Of a stretch of DNA of 10,394 nt, positions 1-7,776 are shown in pieces. Origin of the DNA: JASJBU01 sp965372385 (lineage in GTDB: Bacteria > Pseudomonadota > Gammaproteobacteria > Chromatiales > Chromatiaceae); assembly GCA_965372385.1 (NCBI GenBank), contig CBDVCD010000109.1:1-10394 (forward strand). The letters are read 5' to 3'. A program made the position numbers and the translations under genes. Within the stretch, counting starts at the first letter, position 1. Each line of letters opens with the position of its first letter. Under the pieces are notes generated by a model. That model was not told where the DNA came from, searched no databases, and saw nothing but the letters and a program-made list of their open reading frames with translations.

Positions 1-994
1 CTCTGACTCATTGGGTGGCGCGGGTATCTATTTGAAGCGCGAAGACCTGAACCATACAGGCGCCCATAAGCTCAACCATTGCATGGGTGAGGCTCTGCTG
101 GCCAAACACATGGGCAAGAAACGCCTGATTGCGGAAACCGGCGCCGGCCAGCATGGCGTAGCCCTGGCTACCGCGGCAGCCTACTTCGGCCTGGAGTGCG
201 AGATCCACATGGGTGAGGTGGATATAGAAAAAGAGCATCCCAATGTAGTGCGCATGAAGCTCCTGGGTGCGAAGGTGGTGCCTGTGAGTTTTGGCGGCCG
301 TACCCTCAAAGAGGCGGTGGACTCCGCTTTTCAGTCCTACCTGAAAGATCCGGTGGAGAGCATCTACGCCATCGGCTCGGTAGTCGGGCCACACCCCTTT
401 CCGAAGATGGTGAGAGATTTTCAGCGTATTGTGGGACAGGAGGCGCGTAAACAATTTGCTGAAATGACCAATAGCGAGTTGCCGGATCATGTTGCGGCCT
501 GTGTGGGTGGTGGTTCGAATGCCATGGGCATCTTTCAAGGCTTCATCGACGAAGAGGAAGTCACCTTGCATGGCGTGGAACCTCTTGGCCGGGGCACCAA
601 ACTGGGTGAGCACTCAGCCACCATCACCTATGGTGAAGATGGCGAGATCCATGGTTTTCGCACCCTGTTGCTAACCGACGATGAAGGCCAGCCTGCACCA
701 GTGCATTCCATCGCTTCAGGCCTCGACTACCCAGGCGTTGGCCCTGAGCACGCCTACTTGCACAAGATAGGTCGTGTGCACTACTCAGCGGTAACCGACG
801 AACAAACCTTGGATGCCTTCTACAAACTCTCCCGTTTGGAGGGCATTATCCCAGCCCTGGAGAGCGCGCATGCCGTGGCCCACGCCATGCGCATGGCTCC
901 AGACTATCCGGGAGAGAGCATCCTGGTGAATCTGTCAGGCCGGGGGGACAAGGACATCGATTATGTAGCGGAGAATTATGGATACAACGACTGA
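1..994 (+). CDS. trpB: Tryptophan synthase beta chain (TrpB or close paralogue), 5' truncated by window edge
   Basis: PLP enzyme of the TrpB family, which condenses indole with L-serine to give L-tryptophan in the cytoplasm, normally in an alpha2beta2 complex with TrpA. The reading frame is open from base 2; 330 residues are visible and, by comparison with E. coli TrpB, about 65-70 N-terminal residues lie outside the window. Visible motifs: KREDLNHTGAHKLN, whose Lys (codon 68-70) matches the PLP-binding Lys87 of E. coli; AETGAGQHG with the catalytic Glu; the phosphate-binding loop CVGGGSNAMG; GLDYPGVGPEHAYL; EGIIPALESAHA; and LSGRGDKD near the end. These indicate an active enzyme. Oddities: no trpA follows, the next gene being convergent, and the segment after TLKEA reads VDSAFQSY where E. 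coli has CNEALRDW. It could therefore be a divergent TrpB clade or second copy rather than the main trpB. The family call is certain; the exact role is less so. Confidence 0.95.
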   Translation, partial: SDSLGGAGIYLKREDLNHTGAHKLNHCMGEALLAKHMGKKRLIAETGAGQHGVALATAAAYFGLECEIHMGEVDIEKEHPNVVRMKLLGAKVVPVSFGGRTLKEAVDSAFQSYLKDPVESIYAIGSVVGPHPFPKMVRDFQRIVGQEARKQFAEMTNSELPDHVAACVGGGSNAMGIFQGFIDEEEVTLHGVEPLGRGTKLGEHSATITYGEDGEIHGFRTLLLTDDEGQPAPVHSIASGLDYPGVGPEHAYLHKIGRVHYSAVTDEQTLDAFYKLSRLEGIIPALESAHAVAHAMRMAPDYPGESILVNLSGRGDKDIDYVAENYGYND

Positions 995-1010
995 GCAGTC
1001 AGCCAGCATC

Positions 1011-1060
1011 AGGCAATAGTCTCATTGCCTCAGTTATAGGGGGCCGGCTCATACCGGCCC
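1011..1060. terminator. Two hairpins between convergent genes, possible bidirectional terminator
   Basis: The spacer between trpB and the DUF58 gene holds two inverted repeats. The first is AGGCAAT (1011-1017) with ATTGCCT (1024-1030), a 7-bp stem with a 6-base loop. The second is GGGCCGG (1041-1047) with CCGGCCC (1054-1060), a 7-bp GC stem with a 6-base loop that touches the DUF58 stop codon. Neither is followed by a T-run on either strand, so this is not a textbook intrinsic terminator. Position and GC content make an end-of-transcript role plausible. Confidence 0.4.
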
Positions 1061-2364
1061 TAAAGCACCCCACTCGCCTTGATATCGAGATAGCGATTGA
1101 CCAGCATCACCGGCAATTGCTCGGGCAACGCATCCACCAGCAGCGCCCCCTGATGTTGCAGCTGCTTGAGACATTCACTGCGGTTGGCCAGATAATCCAC
1201 CACCCCATGAAAACGCAGGGCGTCGGCAAGACCGGTCACGGGTTCTTCGAGCGCATGACTCAAGCCCTTTTCCCGCAGCTCGGCGATCACCACCAGATGG
1301 CGCCGGGCCAACAGACCGACCGCACGGGAGAGTTCACCCCGGTCTTCATCCCGGCTGTTGGTCAGGATCACCACCAGGGCGCGGCGGCGTTGCAAGGGCA
1401 TCAGCTTGCGGGCGGCGGCCAGATAATCCGCCGCCTCCAGGGTGGAATCGAGATCATAGGTACGCTCCAACAGCCGCCGGATCAGCTCCCCATCCTTGCG
1501 TGGCGGCTGCCAGCGCTCCTGCCCGCCAAATGCGAGAAAGCCCACTGCATCCCCCTGCCGGACCGCCACATAGCTCAACAGCAGCATGGCGTTCAGGGCA
1601 TGATCCAGATGGGCGCCTGCCGCATCCTGGTGACGCATGTGGCGACCGCAGTCCAACAAAAATACAAGCTGCTGATCCCGCTCGTCCTGATACTCTTTTG
1701 AGATCAGCCGGCGGTAGCGGGAGCTCGCCTTCCAGTCGATCTGGCGCAGACTGTCGCCGGTACGGTATTCACGTAGCTGGTTGAAATCACTGCCCTCACC
1801 AAGACGCTGACGGTGGTGTATGCCCATCTGACTCAGATAGTTATCTGTCGCCAGCAGGGCATATTTTGCAATCTCGCGAAAATTGGGATACACCCTTACC
1901 CGGTCGACCAGGACAATAAAGCGCCTGTGACGCCAGAGGCCGAAGGGTGAGCGCAGGATCAGATTGATGCCGGGGAACTCCCCATCGCCACGCCGTTGCG
2001 GCCTGATTCGGTAGCTCAGCTCGAGCTTGCGTCGGGCCGACAGAAAGACCTCTCTCGGCAGCCCCTGGATGTCGAAATCAGCGGGATGGTGATCATGCAG
2101 GGTCAGCCTCAGCCCCCTGCTGGAGTTGTTACTCAGTTGCAGCTCGATCTTCGACCAGACGCCTACCGGAATGCTGCCACGCAGGACCCGTTTCACCCCC
2201 GGCAGTGGCTGTTGTCGAACCAGCTGGAGATCGAGCAGTCCAAGCAGCAGGACGACCGCCGAGCAGAGTTTCCACACCATCACCCAGCCGGGCAGCAGGC
2301 TGGCCAACAGACCGATGGCCAACAATCCCGCCAGCAGATAGAGCAGGTTACGGTCCGGCTTCAT
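1060..2364 (-). CDS. DUF58 family protein (degenerate vWA domain), partner of MoxR
   Basis: A 434-residue DUF58 protein. Two hydrophobic segments near the N-terminus (about 7-24 and 28-47) should anchor it in the inner membrane. A beta-rich stretch follows (about 55-160), then the DUF58 signature EYRTGDSLRQIDWKAS (199-214). The vWA-like fold begins at FLLDCGRHM (235-243): the first metal-site Asp (D238) is kept, but the DxSxS pattern of true vWA domains is replaced by DCGRH, as is usual for DUF58, so classical MIDAS metal binding is doubtful. DUF58 proteins are encoded next to MoxR ATPases across bacteria and are thought to act with them as client-binding or chaperone partners. The start lies 7 bases after the MoxR stop, with no clear ribosome binding site, so translational coupling is likely. 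It is the last gene of the operon. Confidence 0.93.
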   Translation of the reverse strand: MKPDRNLLYLLAGLLAIGLLASLLPGWVMVWKLCSAVVLLLGLLDLQLVRQQPLPGVKRVLRGSIPVGVWSKIELQLSNNSSRGLRLTLHDHHPADFDIQGLPREVFLSARRKLELSYRIRPQRRGDGEFPGINLILRSPFGLWRHRRFIVLVDRVRVYPNFREIAKYALLATDNYLSQMGIHHRQRLGEGSDFNQLREYRTGDSLRQIDWKASSRYRRLISKEYQDERDQQLVFLLDCGRHMRHQDAAGAHLDHALNAMLLLSYVAVRQGDAVGFLAFGGQERWQPPRKDGELIRRLLERTYDLDSTLEAADYLAAARKLMPLQRRRALVVILTNSRDEDRGELSRAVGLLARRHLVVIAELREKGLSHALEEPVTGLADALRFHGVVDYLANRSECLKQLQHQGALLVDALPEQLPVMLVNRYLDIKASGVL

Positions 2365-2371
2365 CGGTGAG

Positions 2372-3352
2372 CTACTGCCGGGGGGCCGGGACGTTGTCGA
2401 GCAGATCCGCCAGCAGATCGTCCGGCTGGTAGTCTTCGATCTGCATCTCGGTGGTCAACCTCAGCCGGTGTCTCAAGGCAGCCGGGGCGACGACCTTGAT
2501 GTCGTCCGGCGTGACGAACTCCCGTTCCCGCAGAAAGGCCTCCGCACGCGCCGCCCGCAGCAGTGCGATGGGACCACGCGGTCCCGGCCCGGCCTCGATG
2601 CCGTTCCACTCCCGGGCGGCCCGCACGATGCGCACCGCGTAGTTGACGATCTGCTCATCCACCCTCAGGCGCGCAATGTGGGATTGCAGCAGGGGGATCT
2701 GCGCTGCCCGAAGCAGGGGGCGGATCGCGGAGGTATCGAGCCGGTCGCCCACCGAGTTGGTCGTCACCTGTTTCACCAGCGCCTGTTCATCGCTCTCGTC
2801 GGGATAGTCGATGAAGACCTTGAGCAGAAACCGGTCAAGCTGGGCCTGGGGCAGTGGATAGGTGCCCTCCTGCTCGATGGGGTTTTGCGTGGCCAGTACC
2901 AGAAAGGGTGGTAACAGGGGAAAGGTACGGCCCTCGATGGTGACCTGCTGCTCCTGCATCGCCTCCAGCATGGCCGACTGGGTCTTGGCCGGGGAGCGGT
3001 TGATCTCGTCCGCCAGCAGAAAGTTACAGAACACCGGTCCCTTACGGACCCGGAAGTTCTCGGTCTTCATATCGAACATGATATGGCCGGAGATATCGCT
3101 GGGCATCAGGTCGGGGGTGAATTGGATGCGACTGAACCGGCCCTCCACCGCCGCGGCCATACTGCGCACCAGCAGGGTCTTGCCGAGCCCGGGCACCCCC
3201 TCCACCAGCACATGGCCCGCGGCAAAGAGCGCCAAGACCAGTTCATGGATCACCCGTTTCTGCCCGATCACGGCACGTTGGATCTCGGCTTCCAGCGCCC
3301 TGGCGCTTTGCAGCAGCTCGGGGGTGATCGTCTCTTCTCTTTCACTCATCAT
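2372..3352 (-). CDS. MoxR family AAA+ ATPase
   Basis: A 326-residue cytoplasmic MoxR ATPase of full family length. Motifs: Walker A GVPGLGKT (52-59), Walker B LLADEINR (112-119), sensor 1 ATQNP (154-158), the arginine-finger region LDRF (172-175) and sensor 2 GPGPRGPIALLRAARA (255-270). All key ATPase residues are present, so it should hydrolyse ATP as a ring. MoxR proteins are chaperone-like and help assemble or activate complexes, often through vWA-domain partners; the DUF58 protein 7 bases downstream is the obvious one. The gene begins with two Met codons in a row. A purine patch (GGAAA) sits just upstream and is better spaced from the second Met, so the true start may be 3349. The gap from the DUF4350 gene is 31 bases, the widest inside the operon. 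The client is unknown. Confidence 0.96.
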   Translation of the reverse strand: MMSEREETITPELLQSARALEAEIQRAVIGQKRVIHELVLALFAAGHVLVEGVPGLGKTLLVRSMAAAVEGRFSRIQFTPDLMPSDISGHIMFDMKTENFRVRKGPVFCNFLLADEINRSPAKTQSAMLEAMQEQQVTIEGRTFPLLPPFLVLATQNPIEQEGTYPLPQAQLDRFLLKVFIDYPDESDEQALVKQVTTNSVGDRLDTSAIRPLLRAAQIPLLQSHIARLRVDEQIVNYAVRIVRAAREWNGIEAGPGPRGPIALLRAARAEAFLREREFVTPDDIKVVAPAALRHRLRLTTEMQIEDYQPDDLLADLLDNVPAPRQ

Positions 3353-3383
3353 GCATTTCCGTTTTTATCCTGAGGTGTTTGCA

Positions 3384-4568
3384 TCAGCTCTTCTTTTGCG
3401 TGCTTTTATGCAGTACCGCCAGTAATCTCTGCAATGTCGCGCTGGTCTCGATCAACATCCACGCTTCGTTATCTTTCCCATACACTCCCTCCTGAACCGC
3501 CTGGCTCTTCAGACCGGTCCTGGCCGCCAGCCATTCGATTCGGGCACTCTTTTCCATCCGCCCCAAGCGGGGATGTCTTTGCAACCACAATTTCTCCACC
3601 TGCTGACGGGTCCGCTGCTGCAGGGCCTGCGCCCGATCCTGCCCCCAGACAAACTCGGCACTGGCCTGCAGGTGTTCCAACAGATCACGGCGTTGCGGAT
3701 TGGCCTGGACCAGCACTGGGCCGCTGCGATAGGTCAGCCACCAGAGCAGGACCAGCACTAAGACGCCACCACTGATAACCAGGTAGGGTGCGTTGCGCCA
3801 GAGCAGGGTTGACAGGGAGGGCATCTGACTGCTGTAGAGCAGCCAAGCCCTGCGCTCGCCGCTGACCAGGCGAGCGAGAAACAGGGCATGGTCCCGCTTA
3901 TCGATCTGGCTGTTGTTGAGAAAACGGTTGTCACTGAGCAGGGTAATCGCACCCTGGCCCCAGGCAAAGCTCAATAGATGGTAACCCTCTGCCGCCGCCA
4001 CCTGCCAGCGGGCATCCTCACCCTCATACCGCAGACCGCGGGAACGATCGAAGTCCACCCGGATCACTTCCAGCTCGCCAGGCATGACCAGTTCCAGCGG
4101 GAAGTCACTCTCCAGTTCCAGCGGGGAGTCACTCTCGTCCGAATCCAGCTCAACCAGCCTGACGCCCAGGGTTTCGAGCAGATGGTTGCTCGGCTCATCC
4201 GCCGCGGGCAGCCGGCCGACGCTGGCGATGAGATGACCACCCGACTCCACCCACTCCAGCAACCGGGTCTCCCGCTCCAGGGGCAGACTGGGACCCAGAT
4301 CCTTCACCAACAGCACCCCCGGCTCGGCAGGGGGAGATGACAGATACTGCCGCCCGGAGAGACTCTCCACATCCAGCCCCAGACGTTGCAGATAACGCGC
4401 GGCGGCCAGCAGGGGATTACGCCGCGCCTGAGTGGAAAAACCGCTACGTATCTCCTCGCTATGGCGTTCGAAGTTCTGCACAAACCAGTAGCCACTCCAG
4501 AGCAACAGGGCTGACAACAACAGCAGCAGTAATCCCGCAAAGAGCTTATTCCCCACCAGACTCCCCAT
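3384..4568 (-). CDS. DUF4350 domain-containing membrane protein
   Basis: A 394-residue protein with a strong membrane segment near the N-terminus (about 9-29) and a second at about 261-279 (VISGGVLVLVLLWWLTY). The roughly 230 residues between should lie on the periplasmic side and carry the DUF4350 region: RNPLLAAARYLQRLGLDV at 50-67, then a Rossmann-like alternation through PGVLLVKDLGP and GGHLIASVGR. The C-terminal approximately 115 residues (ANPQRRDLLEHLQASAEFVW onward) are helical and probably cytoplasmic. The function of the family is unknown; it recurs in MoxR/DUF58/DUF4129 clusters. The reading frame overlaps the DUF4129 gene by 23 bases. A GTG at 4556, with GGGGAG a few bases upstream, is a competing start that would remove four residues. 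Residues 145-160 are a perfect-phase duplication of an 8-residue acidic unit. Confidence 0.87.
   Translation of the reverse strand: MGSLVGNKLFAGLLLLLLSALLLWSGYWFVQNFERHSEEIRSGFSTQARRNPLLAAARYLQRLGLDVESLSGRQYLSSPPAEPGVLLVKDLGPSLPLERETRLLEWVESGGHLIASVGRLPAADEPSNHLLETLGVRLVELDSDESDSPLELESDFPLELVMPGELEVIRVDFDRSRGLRYEGEDARWQVAAAEGYHLLSFAWGQGAITLLSDNRFLNNSQIDKRDHALFLARLVSGERRAWLLYSSQMPSLSTLLWRNAPYLVISGGVLVLVLLWWLTYRSGPVLVQANPQRRDLLEHLQASAEFVWGQDRAQALQQRTRQQVEKLWLQRHPRLGRMEKSARIEWLAARTGLKSQAVQEGVYGKDNEAWMLIETSATLQRLLAVLHKSTQKKS
4088..4135. repeat. 24-bp tandem duplication inside the DUF4350 gene
   Basis: Two adjacent 24-base copies (4088-4111 and 4112-4135) differ at a single base (A at 4102, G at 4126). 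The length is a multiple of three, so the frame is kept, and the protein gains ESDSPLEL followed by ESDFPLEL (residues 145-160). The Ser/Phe difference comes from the single base change. Such a copy pair points to recent slippage or unequal recombination. Confidence 0.93.
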
Positions 4569-6021
4569 AGACCGTCATCCAGCCACGGCATAACTGTTCC
4601 GCTGCCTGTCGATCAGGCAGTTGATGGCCATACGCCACCCGCTGCCAGATCCTGGTCAATTGCCGCAAGTAGGCGTAATCCTCCTGCTGGAGTACCTCTC
4701 GGGCCAGGGCCAGACACTCTCCCTCGGTGGCGCTGCCCGCTATCCTCAGTTGATGTCGATGCACCAGGGCCGAGATGGCGCCACGATAGAGCAGGCTCAG
4801 AGCGGGCCGCGGTTGCCCCTGTTTGACCAGCTCCCCTGCTGCGCCGGCTATATCCCCGGGCAGGCTGTCGGGCCGGATATCCAACCCCGCCACAGTGACC
4901 GGCAGCGGTTGTTTCCCCCCTGCCCGCTCCGCCATGCGCTCCAGCAGACCGGGGTGGCGGAGAAACCAGTAGATCAGGTAGGCAACCAGGGCCCCTAAGG
5001 CCAGCCACATCATCACCTCTGCAACTGCGGCGAAACCCTGGGTAAACCCTTCAAAGATCTCGATCAGCCAGGTGAGATTCAGATCGGTCTCGTCCCCCTC
5101 CCCGATGTATTTCCAATAGTCGCGGATCTCCCGCTCACCAAAGTCATCATCGGCCATCACGGATTGTATCAGGCTTGTGGCCTGTTCCCGGGTGAGTTCC
5201 GCCGCCTGCAGGGTTTGCCCGACCGGGGGCATGACAGACAGACCGGTGAACAGGCAGAGCAGCAGCCCGGCCACCAACCGCTTGCTCTGCAGACGCTCCG
5301 CCAGACCTCGCAGGCCCAATTCAACATCCCAGGCCTCCAGCTGATTGCGACGAGTCAGGTAGAGACCAAACCCCGCCGCCACATAGAAAGGGGCGATGAC
5401 TGACATGGCAATTAGACCGGTAAGCTGCTGCAACCCCTGCTCCCAGCCTTGGGGATCGAACAGGAAGGACTCCAGATCGATCCACTGCAACTCCTCGGGC
5501 AGCAACATCACCAGCAGGATGAGGAAACCCAGTTCCAGGATGAGCTCGAAATGTATGCCAACCGTGGTCAGCCAGCCCGCCCCATGCTGCTGCCGACTCA
5601 GTACACGGATACGGTTTCGACGGGCCTTTCCCCGCAACTCCTCCAGCACCGCAACCGGCATGACGAAGGAACGTGACGCACTGAAGCGCCGCCAGGTCAG
5701 ATTGGCAAACAGCTGTGGCCATACGATCCGCGGCCAACGGTTGCGCATCTCCCGCAACCCCGGGCGCTCGGCAAAGACCACCCGCCCCAGCCAGAACAGC
5801 AAGGGAGGTTCGTAGAGGGGCTTGCACCACCAGGCCAGCAACCCGGCGAGCCATGAGGGTATGGGCAGTAACAGATTCAGCAGCAGAAACAGTGGCAGGG
5901 CACCGACCATCCAGAGTAGCCAGAGGGGCAGAAACCAGCGTCGGGCCAGGGCGAAGCCCAGGTCGATCCCCTCCCAGGGATTGCGCGGCCGGAGATTGAC
6001 GGAGAGCTTAGCGAGATCCAT
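4546..6021 (-). CDS. DUF4129 domain-containing multi-pass membrane protein
   Basis: A 491-residue protein if begun at the ATG at 6021. That start is preferred over a TTG at 6045 because MDLAKLSVNLRPRNPWEGID looks like a natural N-terminus and overlaps the upstream gene by only 14 bases. The N-terminal half has several membrane segments (about 30-64, 153-174, 201-221). A further hydrophobic stretch at 249-264, followed by ELTREQATSLIQSVMADDDF, resembles an internal signal-anchor leading into a short extracytoplasmic loop. Another membrane helix at about 331-354 precedes a cytoplasmic C-terminal domain (about 400-482) with the DUF4129 hallmark ALSLLYRGAISALVHRHQL and TEGECLALA. In many bacteria this domain sits at the C-terminus of transglutaminase-like proteins encoded beside MoxR and DUF58; here no transglutaminase region is seen. 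The molecular function is unknown. Confidence 0.86.
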   Translation of the reverse strand: MDLAKLSVNLRPRNPWEGIDLGFALARRWFLPLWLLWMVGALPLFLLLNLLLPIPSWLAGLLAWWCKPLYEPPLLFWLGRVVFAERPGLREMRNRWPRIVWPQLFANLTWRRFSASRSFVMPVAVLEELRGKARRNRIRVLSRQQHGAGWLTTVGIHFELILELGFLILLVMLLPEELQWIDLESFLFDPQGWEQGLQQLTGLIAMSVIAPFYVAAGFGLYLTRRNQLEAWDVELGLRGLAERLQSKRLVAGLLLCLFTGLSVMPPVGQTLQAAELTREQATSLIQSVMADDDFGEREIRDYWKYIGEGDETDLNLTWLIEIFEGFTQGFAAVAEVMMWLALGALVAYLIYWFLRHPGLLERMAERAGGKQPLPVTVAGLDIRPDSLPGDIAGAAGELVKQGQPRPALSLLYRGAISALVHRHQLRIAGSATEGECLALAREVLQQEDYAYLRQLTRIWQRVAYGHQLPDRQAAEQLCRGWMTVYGESGGE

Positions 6022-6997
6022 CTGGCGCTCTGCCCATCCAGCCAAGATAGAGGAAGACGATCAGCCACAACAGGGCCGCGACCGAATATTTCACTGTGCT
6101 GGCCAGACTGCTGGAGGACCAGAAGGCCTCGATGAAGGCCGCCAGCAACAGCATCAGCGCCGCCCCCATCACCAGCTGCAGCGCCTCCAGGGCGTTTTGT
6201 TTCAAGGCCAAGGCCCGGCTTCGCTGCCCGGGGGCCAATACCGCATGGCCTAACAGCAGCCCCGCGGCCCCGCAGATCACAATGGCGGTCAATTCGAAGG
6301 CGCCATGTCCCGCTACGAAGGGCCAGAAGGTATCCTGATAGCCGAGTCGCGTCAGGTGGCCCGCCACGCCACCCAGCAGGATTCCGTTGAAGAACAATAT
6401 CAACAGGGTGCCGAGCCCAAGCAGGATGCCGCTGGCGAAGGTGCGAAAGCCGATGCCGATGTTATTCTTGATGTAGTAACCAAACATCACGAAATCGCTC
6501 TCCGAACTACGCTCCTCCACACGTCCCGGGCGGCGATTGGCCGGATCGTACATGCCCTCCAGGCTGGCAACCTGCTGCTCGCCCAGGATCGAGTAGAGCA
6601 GATCCTGCTCATAATAGCAGCCGATGCCCAGGGTCAGGGCAGGCAGCAGAAAAACCCCCAGGGCGACCCAGAAATAGCCGCTGTTGCGCCGCAGGGCGCG
6701 GGGAAACCCCAGCAGGACAAAGTTGAGCAGGCGCCAGCCCCAGGCCGTCCGCCGCCGGTAGAGCTGGTAATGGCCCCGCAGCACCAGGGCATGCAACTGA
6801 TCGAGTAGCGCCGGGCTGAAATTGCGACTGCGGGCCAGGGCGTAGTGACTGCAGACAAGCCGGTAATCCGCGGGGAAATTCAGCCGTTCAGACGGCGCCA
6901 TTTGCCTTTTGTAGCGGGGACGTTCCAGCTCCGCGATGAGTTGCTCAAGCCTCTCCCAGAGGGGGTTGTTTTCCGCCTCGAACCGCTCCTGTCGCAT
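6008..6997 (-). CDS. SpoIIM-like (DUF95) membrane protein
   Basis: A 329-residue integral membrane protein of the stage II sporulation protein M family. In Bacillus SpoIIM belongs to the peptidoglycan-degrading DMP complex; this host is very unlikely to sporulate, so the link to cell-wall work is only suggestive. About 100 mostly charged residues come first, then membrane segments at about 108-128, 183-213, 233-253, 271-290 and 303-320. The family signature is GHGAFELTAIVICGAAGL (230-247), with a buried Glu (E235). The start chosen is the ATG at 6997, which shares one base with the RDD stop codon (TGATG), a classic translational-coupling junction. A TTG at 7024 would add nine residues and lacks any ribosome binding site. 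Confidence 0.88.
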   Translation of the reverse strand: MRQERFEAENNPLWERLEQLIAELERPRYKRQMAPSERLNFPADYRLVCSHYALARSRNFSPALLDQLHALVLRGHYQLYRRRTAWGWRLLNFVLLGFPRALRRNSGYFWVALGVFLLPALTLGIGCYYEQDLLYSILGEQQVASLEGMYDPANRRPGRVEERSSESDFVMFGYYIKNNIGIGFRTFASGILLGLGTLLILFFNGILLGGVAGHLTRLGYQDTFWPFVAGHGAFELTAIVICGAAGLLLGHAVLAPGQRSRALALKQNALEALQLVMGAALMLLLAAFIEAFWSSSSLASTVKYSVAALLWLIVFLYLGWMGRAPDGSR

Positions 6998-7767
6998 CAG
7001 CGGCTGCCGTGCAGGGAGGTACAAATGCCACGGGCGCAGGATGCGCCGGAGTGGCCCTTGATGATCCAGTTTGCATAGCCGTAGAGATTCTCCACGGCCT
7101 GCTGTCCGCTGCTACCCGTTACCCTGCTGAGCAGTTCCGCCAGTTCTATCCGCCGGGAAGAGGAGAGCTGTTCCGCTCGCTCGGCGAAGGCCAGAACCGC
7201 CCTCCGCTCCGCTTCGTTGAGCTCCATCGGCGGGCTGATCGCTGTCTCAGACGGAGGATGCATCCGCTTTGTGGGCCGATCCCGGTAGACCACCAGGGTT
7301 CCGGCCGCCAGATCTCCCAGTCGCTTGAACTCCCGATTGATCAGCATGCTGACCAGGCCAAAACCATAGAGCAAGGGCAGAAAGTCAGCCGTACGCAGCA
7401 GGTTGCGGATGAGGGCGGCGGCGGGGGTCAAGGGGGTTCCATTGTCCTGAATCACCCAGATTCCCATCGCCCGTTTTCCCGGTGTGGCCCCACTGAGGAG
7501 TTCAAAGATGACCGGGTAGAACCACTCGATGAGGAATATACCGATCAACATCGCGGCAATCCCCAGCCCACCAAAGAATGAGAAGAGAAATAACAGGGCC
7601 AGATAGAGCAGGAGTCGCAGGGCCGCGTCTATGCCCCAGGCGCAGGCACGCACCACCGGTCCTGCCAGACGGAACTCCAAGCTGACACCTTCGGGTATCT
7701 CGTACTGCCGCAGGGTATCCAGCAGAGGCGCCTGGTTAACGGTACTCCTTTCAAGCCAGGCTGCCAT
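6997..7767 (-). CDS. RDD family membrane protein
   Basis: A 256-residue protein with an RDD domain: the first Arg-Asp pair in RACAWGID (R40, D47), a second Asp-bearing segment RNLLRTADFLP (121-131) and the closing KRLGDLAAGTLVVYRDRP (148-165). Membrane segments fall at about 50-65, 68-92 and 129-143. SGATPGKRAMGI (92-103) is the conserved loop of the family. RDD proteins are small membrane proteins of mostly unknown function; some have been linked to ion transport. About 80 residues follow the domain, including a charged helical tail (LNEAERRAVLAFAERAEQLS onward). A purine-rich AGAGGAA lies directly before the ATG, and the gap from the preceding gene is 9 bases. The stop codon overlaps the SpoIIM-like start by one base. 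Confidence 0.91.
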   Translation of the reverse strand: MAAWLERSTVNQAPLLDTLRQYEIPEGVSLEFRLAGPVVRACAWGIDAALRLLLYLALLFLFSFFGGLGIAAMLIGIFLIEWFYPVIFELLSGATPGKRAMGIWVIQDNGTPLTPAAALIRNLLRTADFLPLLYGFGLVSMLINREFKRLGDLAAGTLVVYRDRPTKRMHPPSETAISPPMELNEAERRAVLAFAERAEQLSSSRRIELAELLSRVTGSSGQQAVENLYGYANWIIKGHSGASCARGICTSLHGSR

Positions 7768-7776
7768 TTCCTCTCA

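Noticed and set aside
8..613. Minus-strand open frame of 201 residues opposite trpB
   Set aside because: The plus strand encodes all TrpB catalytic motifs in this interval; the reverse frame has no recognisable feature.
1117..1701. Plus-strand open frame of 194 residues antisense to the DUF58 gene
   Set aside because: It is a shadow of a GC-rich gene: rich in Gln, His and Pro, no motif, no ribosome binding site, and the opposite strand carries a clear DUF58 protein.
2468..2914. Plus-strand open frame of 148 residues antisense to moxR
   Set aside because: It lies opposite the conserved sensor and C-terminal region of an unmistakable MoxR ATPase and shows no domain.
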